Translations under genes and position numbers: made by a program
Origin: Hyperoodon ampullatus
Lineage: Eukaryota > Chordata > Mammalia > Artiodactyla > Ziphiidae
Assembly (NCBI GenBank): GCA_949752795.1
Contig: CATKHW010000381.1
Span: 744,001 to 808,000 of the forward strand
DNA length: 64,000 nt
Direction of reading: 5' to 3'
The notes under the pieces: model-generated
Told to the model about the DNA's origin: nothing
Seen by the model: the letters and a program-made list of their open reading frames with translations, nothing else
The model's database searches: none
Shown: piece by piece, positions 35,745-48,758 of the stretch
How positions within the stretch are numbered: position 1 is the stretch's first letter
Layout of the letters: each line of letters opens with the position of its first letter

Positions 35745-36516
35745 TAGGAAATTCTTTACAATTCCTTCAGGGTCTCTGATGAAACCTGGAATGACCCTAT
35801 CTACAACGACAGCTGGATGTGGCATAAGGCTGGACACTTGGGACTGAGAGGATTGGTGAGATTGGGTGAGCAAATGCAGACCATTTAAAGCAATAATGCA
35901 TGGCACACATTCCATGGGTCCCAACTCTCCAGGTTGAAGGGAATATTACTACAGTTATAACATGTATGGGAAACCTAGAGAATGGACACACTGTGAATAC
36001 GAAAGGTTTCTAAAACTCAACGAATAGTCCCTCTCCTGGTGCTCCGGTTTGACTTTCCATCTGCTTTACTATCAACCTCCCAACTTGGAGAGACAGCCCC
36101 TTTAACCTCCTGGTTCGCACAGGTTGCCAATTTGGCAGAGGATGAAAGGGAAGAGGGAGAACCAATGAGAGAGTAGCTGTAAGGCATTTGGACGGGCACC
36201 TATCACTGTAATTTCCTGGCAGGAAGAAGAATTAACCAAAGTCTCAGCCCCCCACCGGGAACCAGTATAGGTCCTGAACCAAAATTTTGGACTTGCTGTC
36301 AGCTCACCTAAAACGAGTTGAAAAATGGAGCTCAGGTGCACAGAAATTCACAAACTGGCCGAGTAATAAAGGACAACTATCGTCCAAAAATCTGTTGAGG
36401 GAAGGCAACGAGGCGGACCTTAAAGCGAGGCAGAATAGCAGGAAACAGATTTCAAGAGGTACGTTGGTATCGCCTTTAAAGCACAGGAAGAGGGGCACAA
36501 CTTCGACAATGATGCA
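35745..36516 (+). pseudogene. Upstream L1 ORF2 relic, weaker match (reference unit)
   Basis: This segment lies between the A-rich tail and the palindrome. At 35814-35828 the codons read WMWHK, continuing AGH; L1 ORF2p has WYWHKNRH. Near 35951 the bases ACAGTTATAACATGTA resemble L1 ACAGCTACATGTA. At 36362-36391 the codons read SNKGQLSSKN, matching SDKGLISK of ORF2p. Just before the palindrome, WPKRAYAFS resembles WAKDMNRHFS. The blocks are in L1 order and orientation, but the spacing from WHK to the DKG motif is roughly 545 bp against about 475 expected, and the middle is poorly conserved. Minus-strand frames through here are shadows. An alternative is that part of the middle has another source. 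Confidence 0.55.
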
Positions 36517-38254
36517 CTTGGCCAAAAAGGGCGTATGCATTTTCTCCTGAATATATTCAGGAGAAAACGCATACGCCCTTTTTGGCCAAGCAAGCAAGCG
36601 GGCAATGCAAATCTGCACTACAAAGAAGTATCACTTCCCACCGGTCAAAAGGGACATCCACAAAATGTGTAAAAACCAGAAAGGCAAGACAGGCCATGGA
36701 GAACAGGGAGCCTTGTTATGCTGATGGGCGGGATGTAAATTGCCAACTGCCTCTCTGGAGGAGTGCATTGTGTTCCCTAAAACAAGTAAACAACAGAGCT
36801 ACAGAGCCAAGGGCACTTCCAGTCTAGGGAATATACCTTGGGAAAACTGAAAATCAAAAAGACACAGCCACCCCAAAATTTAGGGCTGCACTGCTTACAA
36901 GGACCTCAACTTGGGTACACCTTAAATACCCCAGGAAATATAAAAATGGTTCAAAAAATTGTGGTACTTACGTACGATGGAATATCCCTCAGCCATGAAA
37001 TCAATGTCATAAGACCGGTAGCAGCAAAATGGGTGGATTCAGGTACGATGATTCTAAGTGAAATAGTCACACAGAAAAAGAAACTTATCATAAGATATCA
37101 CTTATGAAGTTCCTGTAAACATGGCTACACTTGAAATGAGTTAGGAAAGAGAACAGTGTCTCTCATTTAGAAAACACTCTTATGCCTGCTTAAGGGGGAA
37201 GGAGAAGTGGGGTGATGCATAAAACCAGAGTTTGATATAAGCACAGGTACCGTTCCAAAAACCAACTATGGAATAGACAAGACCTACACATTCCTCAGTG
37301 AAAGGGACTCAAAACCCCATATTTCCCGCAGAGGAATATATCTGACTAGTAAGAATCTTAAAACCTATGTATTGATATGTCACCATAAGGGAATCAAGTG
37401 TGTCTAGACTGGCATAAATATGGCAGCGAGAATCAGCTCAAACCCACTATAAAAAGGAATTTCAAAAATAAAACATAAAAACTGGGAAATTCTTTACAAT
37501 TCCTCCAGGGTCTCTGATGAAACCTGAAATGACCCTATCTACAATGACAGCTGGATGTGGCATAAGGCTGGACACATGGGACTGAGAGGATTGGTGAGAT
37601 TGGGTGAGCAAATGCAGACCCTTTAAAGCAATAATGCAAGGCACCCATTCCATGGGTCCCAACTCTCCAGGTAGAAGGGAATATTACTACAGTTATAACA
37701 TGTACGGGAAACCAAGAGAACGGACACACTGTGAATACGAAAGGATTCTAAAACTCAACGAATAGTCCCTCTCCTGGTGCTACTGTTTGACTTTCCATCT
37801 GCTTTACTATCAACCTCCCAACTTGGAGAGACAGACCCTTTAACCTCCTGGTTCGCACAGGTTGCCAATTTGGCAGAGGATGAAAGGGAAGAGGGAGAAC
37901 CAATGAGAGAGTAGCTGTTAGGCATTTGGACGGGCACATATCACTGTAATTTCCCGGCAGGAAGAAGAATTAACCAAAGTCTCAGCCACCCACCGGGAAC
38001 CAGTATAGGTCCTGAACCAAAATTTTGGACTTGCGGTCAGCTCACCAAAAACGAGTTGAAAAATGGAGCTCAGGGGCACAGCAATTCACAAACTGGCCGA
38101 GTAATAAAGGACAACTATCGTCAAAAAATCTGTTGAGGGAAGGCAACGAGGCGGACTTGAAAGCGAGGCAGAATAGCAGGAAACAGATTTCAAGAGGTAC
38201 GTTGGAATCGCCTTTAAAGCACAGGAAGAGGGGCACAACTTCGAAAATGATGCA
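36517..38254 (+). repeat. Satellite unit 22 (1,738 bp)
   Basis: The palindrome is centred at 36553/36554 with one CpG-type change. A single-base loss (GAAATAGTCAC) near 37,065 shifts the ORF2 C-terminal frame, which ends at 37107 after 89 codons. The same lesion is in unit 24, showing they are copies. Confidence 0.95.
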
Positions 38255-39994
38255 CTTGGCCAAAAAGGGCGTATGCGTTTTCTCCTGAATATATTCAGGA
38301 GAAAACGTATATGCCCTTTTTGCACAAGCAAGCAAGCGGGCAATACAAATCTGCACTACAAAGAAGTATCACTACCCACCGGTTCAAAAGGGACATCCAC
38401 AAAATGTGTATAAACCAGAAAGGCAAGACAGGCCCTGGAGAACAGGGAGCCTTGTTATGCTGATGGGCGGGATGTAAATTGCCAACTGCCTCTCTGGAGG
38501 AGTGCATTGTGTTCCCTAAAACAAGTAAACAACAGAGCTACAGAGCGAATGGCACTTCCAGTCTAGGGAATATACATTGGGAAAACTGAATATCAATAAG
38601 ACAGAGCCACCCCAAAATTTAGGGCTGCACTGCTTACAAGGACCTCAACTTGGGTACACCTTAAATATCCCAGGAAATATAAAAATGGTTCAAAAAATTG
38701 TGGTACTTACGTACGATGGAATATCCCTCAGCCATGAAATCAATGTCGTAAGACCAGTAGCAGCAAAATGGGTGGATTCAGGTACGATGATTCTAAGTGA
38801 AATAAGTCACAGAGAAAAAGAAACTTATCATAAGATATCACTTATGAAGATCCTGTAAACATGGCTACACTTGAACTGAGTTAGGAAAGAGAACAGTGTC
38901 TCACATTTAGGAAACACTCTTATGCCTGCTTAAGGGGGAAGGAGAGGTGTGGTGATGCATAAAACCAGAGTTTGATATAAGCACAGGTACCGTTCCAAAA
39001 GCCAACTATGGAATAGGCAAGACCTACACCTTCCTCAGTGAAAGGGACTCAAAACCCCATATTTCCCGCAGAGGAATATATCTGACTAGTAAGAATCTTA
39101 AAACCTATGTATTGATATGTCTCCGTAGGGGAATCAAGTGTGTCTAGACTGGCATAAACATGGCAGCGAGAATCAGCTCAAACCCACTATAAAAAGGAAA
39201 TTCAAAAACATACCAAAAAAACTAGGAAATTCTTTACAATTCCTTCAGGGTCTCTGATGAAACCTGGAATGACCCTATCTACAACGACAGCTGGATGTGG
39301 CATAAGGCTGGACACTTGGGACTGAGAGGATTGGTTATATTGGGTGAGCAAATGCAGATCATTTAAAGCAATAATGCATGGCACACATTCCATGGGTCCC
39401 AACTCTCCAGGTTGAAGGGAATATTACTACAGTTATAACATGTATGGGAAACCTAGAGAATGGACACACTGTGAATACGAAAGGTTTCTAAAACTCAACG
39501 AATAGTCCCTCTCCTGGTGCTCCGGTTTGACTTTCCATCTGCTTTACTATCAACCTCCCAACTTGGAGAGACAGCCCCTTTAACCTCCTGGTTCGCACAG
39601 GTTGCCAATTTGGCAGAGGATGAAAGGGAAGAGGGAGAACCAATGAGAGAGTAGCTGTAAGGCATTTGGACGGGCACCTATCACTGTAATTTCCTGGCAG
39701 GAAGAAGAATTAACCAAAGTCTCAGCCCCCCACCGGGAACCAGTATAGGTCCTGAACCAAAATTTTGGACTTGCTGTCAGCTCACCTAAAACGAGTTGAA
39801 AAATGGAGCTCAGGTGCACAGAAATTCACAAACTGGCCGAGTAATAAAGGACAACTATCGTCCAAAAATCTGTTGAGGGAAGGCAACGAGGCGGACCTTA
39901 AAGCGAGGCAGAATAGCAGGAAACAGATTTCAAGAGGTACGTTGGTATCGCCTTTAAAGCACAGGAAGAGGGGCACAACTTCGACAATGATGCA
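38255..39994 (+). repeat. Satellite unit 23 (1,740 bp), longest
   Basis: The palindrome is centred at 38291/38292; the right arm has four changes shared with unit 25. An extra T near 38,383 (CCGGTTCAAAAGG) makes this the longest unit. The ORF2 C-terminal frame is open at 38577-38858. Confidence 0.95.
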
Positions 39995-41732
39995 CTTGGC
40001 CAAAAAGGGCGTATGCATTTTCTCCTGAATATATTCAGGAGAAAACGCATACGCCCTTTTTGGCCAAGCAAGCAAGCGGGCAATGCAAATCTGCACTACA
40101 AAGAAGTATCACTTCCCACCGGTCAAAAGGGACATCCACAAAATGTGTAAAAACCAGAAAGGCAAGACAGGCCATGGAGAACAGGGAGCCTTGTTATGCT
40201 GATGGGCGGGATGTAAATTGCCAACTGCCTCTCTGGAGGAGTGCATTGTGTTCCCTAAAACAAGTAAACAACAGAGCTACAGAGCCAAGGGCACTTCCAG
40301 TCTAGGGAATATACCTTGGGAAAACTGAAAATCAAAAAGACACAGCCACCCCAAAATTTAGGGCTGCACTGCTTACAAGGACCTCAACTTGGGTACACCT
40401 TAAATACCCCAGGAAATATAAAAATGGTTCAAAAAATTGTGGTACTTACGTACGATGGAATATCCCTCAGCCATGAAATCAATGTCATAAGACCGGTAGC
40501 AGCAAAATGGGTGGATTCAGGTACGATGATTCTAAGTGAAATAGTCACACAGAAAAAGAAACTTATCATAAGATATCACTTATGAAGTTCCTGTAAACAT
40601 GGCTACACTTGAAATGAGTTAGGAAAGAGAACAGTGTCTCTCATTTAGAAAACACTCTTATGCCTGCTTAAGGGGGAAGGAGAAGTGGGGTGATGCATAA
40701 AACCAGAGTTTGATATAAGCACAGGTACCGTTCCAAAAACCAACTATGGAATAGACAAGACCTACACATTCCTCAGTGAAAGGGACTCAAAACCCCATAT
40801 TTCCCGCAGAGGAATATATCTGACTAGTAAGAATCTTAAAACCTATGTATTGATATGTCACCATAAGGGAATCAAGTGTGTCTAGACTGGCATAAATATG
40901 GCAGCGAGAATCAGCTCAAACCCACTATAAAAAGGAATTTCAAAAATAAAACATAAAAACTGGGAAATTCTTTACAATTCCTCCAGGGTCTCTGATGAAA
41001 CCTGAAATGACCCTATCTACAATGACAGCTGGATGTGGCATAAGGCTGGACACATGGGACTGAGAGGATTGGTGAGATTGGGTGAGCAAATGCAGACCCT
41101 TTAAAGCAATAATGCAAGGCACCCATTCCATGGGTCCCAACTCTCCAGGTAGAAGGGAATATTACTACAGTTATAACATGTACGGGAAACCAAGAGAACG
41201 GACACACTGTGAATACGAAAGGATTCTAAAACTCAACGAATAGTCCCTCTCCTGGTGCTACTGTTTGACTTTCCATCTGCTTTACTATCAACCTCCCAAC
41301 TTGGAGAGACAGACCCTTTAACCTCCTGGTTCGCACAGGTTGCCAATTTGGCAGAGGATGAAAGGGAAGAGGGAGAACCAATGAGAGAGTAGCTGTTAGG
41401 CATTTGGACGGGCACATATCACTGTAATTTCCCGGCAGGAAGAAGAATTAACCAAAGTCTCAGCCACCCACCGGGAACCAGTATAGGTCCTGAACCAAAA
41501 TTTTGGACTTGCGGTCAGCTCACCAAAAACGAGTTGAAAAATGGAGCTCAGGGGCACAGCAATTCACAAACTGGCCGAGTAATAAAGGACAACTATCGTC
41601 AAAAAATCTGTTGAGGGAAGGCAACGAGGCGGACTTGAAAGCGAGGCAGAATAGCAGGAAACAGATTTCAAGAGGTACGTTGGAATCGCCTTTAAAGCAC
41701 AGGAAGAGGGGCACAACTTCGAAAATGATGCA
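39995..41732 (+). repeat. Satellite unit 24 (1,738 bp), copy of unit 22
   Basis: The palindrome is centred at 40031/40032. The unit carries the same palindrome change and the same frame-shifting base loss as unit 22 (frame 40316-40585). Confidence 0.95.
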
Positions 41733-43471
41733 CTTGGCCAAAAAGGGCGTATGCGTTTTCTCCTGAATATATTCAGGAGAAAACGTATATGCCCTTTTTG
41801 CACAAGCAAGCAAGCGGGCAATACAAATCTGCACTACAAAGAAGTATCACTACCCACCGGTCAAAAGGGACATCCACAAAATGTGTATAAACCAGAAAGG
41901 CAAGACAGGCCCTGGAGAACAGGGAGCCTTGTTATGCTGATGGGCGGGATGTAAATTGCCAACTGCCTCTCTGGAGGAGTGCATTGTGTTCCCTAAAACA
42001 AGTAAACAACAGAGCTACAGAGCGAATGGCACTTCCAGTCTAGGGAATATACATTGGGAAAACTGAATATCAATAAGACAGAGCCACCCCAAAATTTAGG
42101 GCTGCACTGCTTACAAGGACCTCAACTTGGGTACACCTTAAATATCCCAGGAAATATAAAAATGGTTCAAAAAATTGTGGTACTTACGTACGATGGAATA
42201 TCCCTCAGCCATGAAATCAATGTCGTAAGACCAGTAGCAGCAAAATGGGTGGATTCAGGTACGATGATTCTAAGTGAAATAAGTCACAGAGAAAAAGAAA
42301 CTTATCATAAGATATCACTTATGAAGATCCTGTAAACATGGCTACACTTGAACTGAGTTAGGAAAGAGAACAGTGTCTCACATTTAGGAAACACTCTTAT
42401 GCCTGCTTAAGGGGGAAGGAGAGGTGTGGTGATGCATAAAACCAGAGTTTGATATAAGCACAGGTACCGTTCCAAAAGCCAACTATGGAATAGGCAAGAC
42501 CTACACCTTCCTCAGTGAAAGGGACTCAAAACCCCATATTTCCCGCAGAGGAATATATCTGACTAGTAAGAATCTTAAAACCTATGTATTGATATGTCTC
42601 CGTAGGGGAATCAAGTGTGTCTAGACTGGCATAAACATGGCAGCGAGAATCAGCTCAAACCCACTATAAAAAGCAATTTCAAAAATAAAACAAAACAACT
42701 GGGAAATTCTTTACAATTCCTTCAGGGTCTCTGATGAAACCTGGAATGACCCTATCTACAACGACAGCTGGATGTGGCATAAGGCTGGACACTTGGGACT
42801 GAGAGGATTGGTGAGATTGGGTGAGCAAATGCAGACCCTTTAAAGCAATAATGCATGGCACACATTCCATGGGTCCCAACTCTCCAGCTTGAAGGGAATA
42901 TTACTACAGCTATAACATGTACGGGAAACCTAGAGAACGGACACACTGTGAATACGAAAGGTTTCTAAAACTCAACGAATACTCCCTCTCCTGGTGCTCC
43001 GGTTTGACTTTCCATCTGCTTTACTATCAACCTCCCAACTTGGAGAGACAGCCCCTTTAACCTCCTGGTTCACACAGGTTGCCAATTTGGCAGAGGATGA
43101 AAGGGAAGAGGGAGAAACAATGAGAGAGTAGCTGTTAGGCATTTAGACGGGCACATATCACTGTATTTTCCCGGCAGGAAGAAGAATTAACCAAAGTCTC
43201 AGCCACCCACCGGGAACCAGTATAGGTCCTGAACCAAAATTTTGGACCTGCGGTCAGCTCACCAAAAACGAGTTGAAAAATGGAGCTCAGGGGCACAGCA
43301 ATTCAAAAACTGGCAGAGTAATAAAGGACAACTATTGTCCAAAAATCTGTTGAGTGAAGGCAACGAGGCGGACTTGAAAGCGAGGCAGAATAGCAGGAAA
43401 CAGATTTCAAGAGGTACGTTGGAATCGCCTTTAAAGCACAGGAAGAGGGGCACAACTTCGACAATGATGCA
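41733..43471 (+). repeat. Satellite unit 25 (1,739 bp), copy of unit 23 in its first part
   Basis: The palindrome is centred at 41769/41770 with the four right-arm changes of unit 23. The ORF2 C-terminal frame is open at 42054-42335. It departs from unit 23 at 42,674, just before the A-rich tail. Confidence 0.95.
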
Positions 43472-45207
43472 CTTGGCCAAAAAGGGCGTATGCGTTTTCT
43501 CCTGAATATATTCAGCAGAAAACGCATACGCCCTTTTTGGCCAAGCAAGCAAGAGGGCAATGCAAATCTGCACTACAAAGAAGTATCACTTCCCACCGGT
43601 CAAAAGGGACATCCACAAAATGTGTAAAAACCAGAAAGGCAAGACAGGCCCTGGAGAACAGGGAGCCTTGTTATGCTGATATGCGGGATGTAAATTGCCA
43701 ACTGCCTCTCTGGAGGAGTGCATTGTGTTCCCTAAAACAAGTAAACAACAGAGCTACAGAGCCAAGGGCACTTCCAGTCTAGGGAATATACTTTGGGAAA
43801 ACTGAAAATCAATAAGACAGAGCCACCCCAAAATATAGGGCTGCACTGCTTACAAGGACCTCAACTTGGGTACACCTTAAATGTCCCAGGAAATATAAAA
43901 ATGGTTCAAAAAATTGTGGTACTTACGTACGATGGAATATCCCTCAGCCATGAAATCAATGACATAAGCCCAGTAGCAGCAAAATGGGTGGATTCATGTA
44001 CGATGATTCTAAGTGAAATAAGTCACACAGGAAATGAAACTTATAAGATATCACTTATGAAGATCCTGTAAACATGGCTACACTTGAACTGAGTTAGGAA
44101 AGAGAACAGTGTCTCACATTTAGAAAACACTCTTATGCCTCCTTAAGGGGGAAAGAGAGGTGGGGTGATGCATAAAACCAGAGTTTGATATAAGCACAGG
44201 TACCGTTCCAAAAACCAACTATGGAATAGACAAGACCTACACCTTCCTCAGTGAAAGGGTCTCAAAACCCCATATTTCCTGCAGAGGAATATATCTGACT
44301 AGTAAGAATCTTAAAACCTATGTATTGATATGTCTCCGTAAGGGAATCAAGTGTGTCTAGACTGGCATAAACATGGCAGCGAGAATCAGCTCAAACCCAC
44401 TATAAAAAGGAATTTCAAAAACAAAACAAAAAAACTGGGAAATTCTTTACAATTCCTTCAGGGTCAATGATGAAACCTGGAATGACCCTATCTACAACGA
44501 CAGCTGGATATGGCATAAGGCTGGACACTTCGGACTGAGGGGATTGGTGAGATTGGGTGAGCAAATGCAGACCCTTTAAAGCAATAATGCATGGCACCCA
44601 TTCCATGGGTCCCAACTCTCCAGGTTGAAGGGAATATTACTACAGTTATAACATGTACGGGAAACCTAGAGAACGGACACACTGTGAATACGCAAGGTTT
44701 CTAAAACTCAACGAATAGTCCCTCTCCTGGTGCTCCGGTTTGACTTTCCACCTGCTTTACTATCAACCTCCCAACTTGGAGAGACAGCCCCTTTAAGCTC
44801 CTGGTTCGCACAGGTTGCCAATTTGGCAGATGATGAAAGGGAAGAGGGAGAACCAATGAGAGAGTAGCTGTTAGGCTTTAAGACGGGCACATATCACTGT
44901 AATTTCCCGGCAGGAAGAAGAATTAACCAAAGTCTCAGCCACCCACCGGGAACCAGCATAGGTCCTGAACCAAAATTTTGGACTTTCGGTCAGCTCACCA
45001 AAAACGAGTTGAAAAATGGAGCTCAGGGGCACAGCAATTCACAAACAGGTCAAGTAATAAAGGACAACTATCGTCCAAAAATCTGTTGAGGGAAGGCAAG
45101 GAGGCAGACTTGAAAGCAAGGCAGAATAGCAGGAAACAGATTTCAAGAGGTACGTTGGAATCGCCTTTAAAGCACAGGAAGAGGGGCACAACTTCGACAA
45201 TGATGCA
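43472..45207 (+). repeat. Satellite unit 26 (1,736 bp), shortest
   Basis: The palindrome is centred at 43508/43509 with one right-arm change. A 3-bp loss (TTATAAGATATC) near 44,043 leaves the ORF2 C-terminal frame open at 43793-44071 with 92 codons. Confidence 0.95.
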
Positions 45208-46945
45208 CTTGGCCAAAAAGGGCGTATGCGTTTTCCCCTGAATATATTCAGGAGAAAACGCATACGCCCTTTTTGGCCAAGCAAGCAAGCGGGCAATGCA
45301 AATCTGCACTACAAAGAAGTATCACTTCCCACCGGTCAAAAGGGACATCCACAAAATGTGTAAAAACCAGAAAGGCAAGACAGGCCCTGGATAACAGGGA
45401 GCCTTGTTATGCTGATGGGCGGGATGTAAATTGCCACTGCCTATCTGGAGGAGTACATTGTGTTCCCTAAAACAAGTAAAGAACAAAGCTACAGAGCCAA
45501 GGGCACTTCCAGTCTAGGGAATATACTTTGGGAAAACTGAAAATCAATAAGACAGAGCCACCCCAAAATTTAGGGCTGCACTGCTTACAAGGACCTCAAC
45601 TTGGGTGCACCTTAAATATCCCAGGAAATATAAAAATGGTTCAAAAAATTGTGGTACTTACGTACGATGGAATATCCCTCAGCCATGAAATCAATGTCAT
45701 AAGACCAGTAGCAGCAAAATGGGTGGATTCTGGTACGATGATTCTAAGTGAAATAAGTCACAGAGAAAAAGAAACTTATCATAAGATATCACTTATGAAG
45801 ATCCTGTAAACATGGCTACACTTGAACTGAGTTAGGAAAGAGAACAGTGTCTCACATTTAGAAAACACTCTTATGCCTGCTTAAGGGGGAAGGAGAGGTG
45901 GGGTGATGCATAAAACCAGAGTTTGATATAAGCATAGGTACCGTTCCAAAAACCAACTATGGAATAGACAAGACCTACACCTTCCTCAGTGAAAGGGACT
46001 CAAAACACCATATTTCCCGCAGAGGAATATATCTGACTACTAAGAATCTTAAAGCCTATGTATTGATATGTCTCCGTAAGGGAATCAAGTGTGCCTAGAC
46101 TGGCATAAACATGGCAGCGAGAATCAGCTCATACCCACTATAAAAAGGAATTTCAAAAACAAAACAAAAAAACTGGGAAATTCTTTACAATTCCTTCAGG
46201 GTCAATGATGAAACATGGAATGACCTTATCTACAACGAGACCTGGATATGGCATAAGGCTGGACACTTGGGACTGAGGGGATTGGTGAGATTGGGTGAGC
46301 AAATGCAGAGCCTTTAAAGCAATAATGCATGGCACCCATTCCATGGGTCCCAACTCTCCAGGTTGAAGGGAATATTACTACAGTTATAACATGTACTGGA
46401 AACCTAGAGAACGGACACACTGTGAGTACGAAAGGTTTCTAAAACTCAACAAACAGTCTCTCTCCTGGTGCTCCGGTTTGACATTCCATCTGCTTTACTA
46501 TCAACCTCCCAACTTGGAGAGACAGCCCCTTTAACCTCCTGGTTCGCACAGGTTGCCAATTTGGCAGAGGATGAAAGGGAAGAGGGAGAACCAATGAGAG
46601 AGTAGCTGTTAGGCATTTGGACGGGCACATATCACTGTAATTTCCCGGCAGGAAGAAGAATTAACCAAAGTCTCAGCCACCCACCGGGAACCAGTATAGG
46701 TCCTGAACCAAAATTTTGGACCTGCGGTCAGCTCACCAAAAACGAGTTGAAAAATGGAGCTCAGGGGCACAGCAATTCACAAACTGGCCGAGTAATAAAG
46801 GACAACTATCGTCCAAAAATCTGTTGAGGGAAGGCAACGAGGAGGACATGAAAGCGAGGCAGAACAGCAGGAAACAGATTTCAAGAGGTACGTTGGAATA
46901 GCCTTTAAAGCACAGGAAGTGGGGCACAACTTCGACAATGATGCA
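45208..46945 (+). repeat. Satellite unit 27 (1,738 bp)
   Basis: The palindrome is centred at 45244/45245 with one left-arm change near the axis. The ORF2 C-terminal frame is open at 45528-45809. The last 45 bp, from 46,901, begin the segment that recurs at 62,549. Confidence 0.95.
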
Positions 46946-48352
46946 CTTGGCCAAAAAGGGCGTTTGCGTTTTCTCCTGAATATATTCAGGAGAAAACGCA
47001 TACGCCCTTTTTGGCCAAGCAAGCAAGCGGGCAATGCAAATCTGCACTACAAAGAAGTATCATTTCCCACCGGCCCACAGGGATATCCACAAAATGTGTA
47101 AAAACCAGAAAGGCAAGACAGGCCCTTGAGAACAGGGAGCCTTGTTATGCTGATGGGCGGGATGTAAATTGCCAACTGACTCTCTGGAGGAGTGCATTGT
47201 GTTCCCTAAAACAAGTAAACCACAGAGCTACAGAGCCAAGGGCACTTCCAGTCTAGGGAATATACCTTCGGGAAACTGAAAATCAATAAGAAAGAGCCAC
47301 CCCAAAATTTAGGGCTGCACTGCTTACAAGGACCTCAAATTGGGTACACCTTAAATATCCCAGGAAATATAAAAATGGTTCAAAAAATTGTGGTACTTAC
47401 GTACGATGGAATATCCCTCAGCCATGAAATCAATGTCATAAGACCAGTAGCAGCAAAATGGGTGGATTCAGGTACGATGATTCTAAGTGAAATAAGTCAC
47501 ACAGAAAAAGAAACTTATCATAAGATATCACTTATGAAGATCCTGTAAACATGGCTACACTTGAACTGAGTTAGGAAAGAGAACAGTGTCTCACATTTAG
47601 AAAACACTCTTATGCCTGCTTAAGGGGGAAGGAGAGGTGGGGTGATGCATAAAACCAGAGTTTGATATAAGCACAGGTACCGTTCCAAAAACCAACTATG
47701 GAATAGACAAGACCTACACCTTCCTCAGTGAAAGGGACTCAAAACCCCATATTTCCCGCAGAGGAATATATCTGACTAGTAAGAATCTTAAAACCTATGT
47801 ATTGATATGTCTCCGTAAGGGAATCAAGTGTGTCTAGACTGGCATAAACATGGCAGCGAGAATCAGCTCAAACCCACTATAAAAAGGAATTTCAAAAACA
47901 AAACAAAAAAACTGGGAAATTCTTTACAATTCCTTCAGGGTCTCTGATGAAACCTGGAATGACCCTATCTACAACGACAGCTGGATGTGGCATAAGGCTG
48001 GACACTTGGGACTGAGAGAATTGGTGAGATTGGGTGAACAAATGCAGACCCTTTAAAGCAATAATGCATGGCACCCATTCCACGGGTCCCAACTCTCCAG
48101 GTTGAAGGGAATATTACTACATTTATAACATGTACGGGAAACCTAGAGAAGGGACACACTGTGAATACGAAAGGTTTCTAAAACTCAACGAATAGTCTCT
48201 CTCCTGGTGCTCCGGTTTGACTTTCCATCTGCTTTACTATCAACCTCCCAACTTGGAGAGACAGCCCCTTTAACCTCCTGGTTCGCACAGGTTGCCAATT
48301 TGGCAGAGGATGAAAGGGAAGAGGGAGAACCAATGAGAGAGTAGCTGATAGG
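46901..48352 (+). repeat. Segment recurring nine units away (with 62,549-64,000)
   Basis: Every position I compared matches 62,549-64,000 at an offset of 15,648 bp, including private variants such as CCGGCCCACAGGGATATCC and CCTTCGGGAAAC. The base before it differs (A at 46900, C at 62548). The right limit is set by the window, so the true copy may be longer. Confidence 0.9.
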
Positions 48353-48684
48353 CATTTGGACGGGCACATATCACTGTAATTTCCCGGCAGGAAGAAGAAT
48401 TAATCAAAGTCTGAGCCCCCCACCGGGAACCAGTATAGGTCCTGAACCAAAATTTTGGACTTGCGGTCAGCTCACCAAAAACGAGTTGAAAAATGGAGCT
48501 CAGGGGCACAGCATTTCAGAAACTGCCCGAGTAATAAAGGACAACTATCGTCCAAAAATCTGTTGAGGGAAGGCAACGAGGCGGACTTGAAAGCGAGGCA
48601 GAATAGCAGGAAACAGATTTCAAGAAGTACGTTGGAATCGCCTTTAAAGCACAGGAAGAGGGGCACAACTTCGACAATGATGCA
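46946..48684 (+). repeat. Satellite unit 28 (1,739 bp)
   Basis: The palindrome is centred at 46982/46983 with one left-arm change (CGTTTGCG). The usual TTG heading the ORF2 C-terminal frame is TCG here. Private variants such as CCGGCCCACAGGGATATCC recur exactly in the last unit of the window. Confidence 0.95.
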
Positions 48685-48758
48685 CTTGGCCAAAAAGGGC
48701 GTATGCGTTTTCTCCTGAATATATTCAGGAGAAAACGCATACGCCCTTTTTGGCCAAG
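48685..48758. repeat. Perfect 74-bp spacerless palindrome
   Basis: Both arms are identical in sequence to those at 15659-15732, with no mismatch. Confidence 0.97.

Larger units (their letters stand above)
34778..36516 (+). repeat. Satellite unit 21 (1,739 bp), reference for the L1 dissection
   Basis: The palindrome is centred at 34814/34815 with one unpaired position. The ORF2 C-terminal frame is open at 35099-35380. The unit is close to the array consensus. From 35,651 it enters the two-unit block repeated 3,478 bp later. Confidence 0.95.
35651..42673 (+). repeat. Two-unit higher-order block, two tandem copies (offset 3,478 bp)
   Basis: Sequence from 35,651 recurs from 39,129 and stays matched to 39,196/42,673; the offset becomes 3,477 after an extra T near 38,383. 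At least three substitutions occur near 35,855-35,884 against 39,333-39,362. Shared frame lesions and palindrome changes (units 22/24 and 23/25) confirm a duplication of two units together. Confidence 0.9.
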
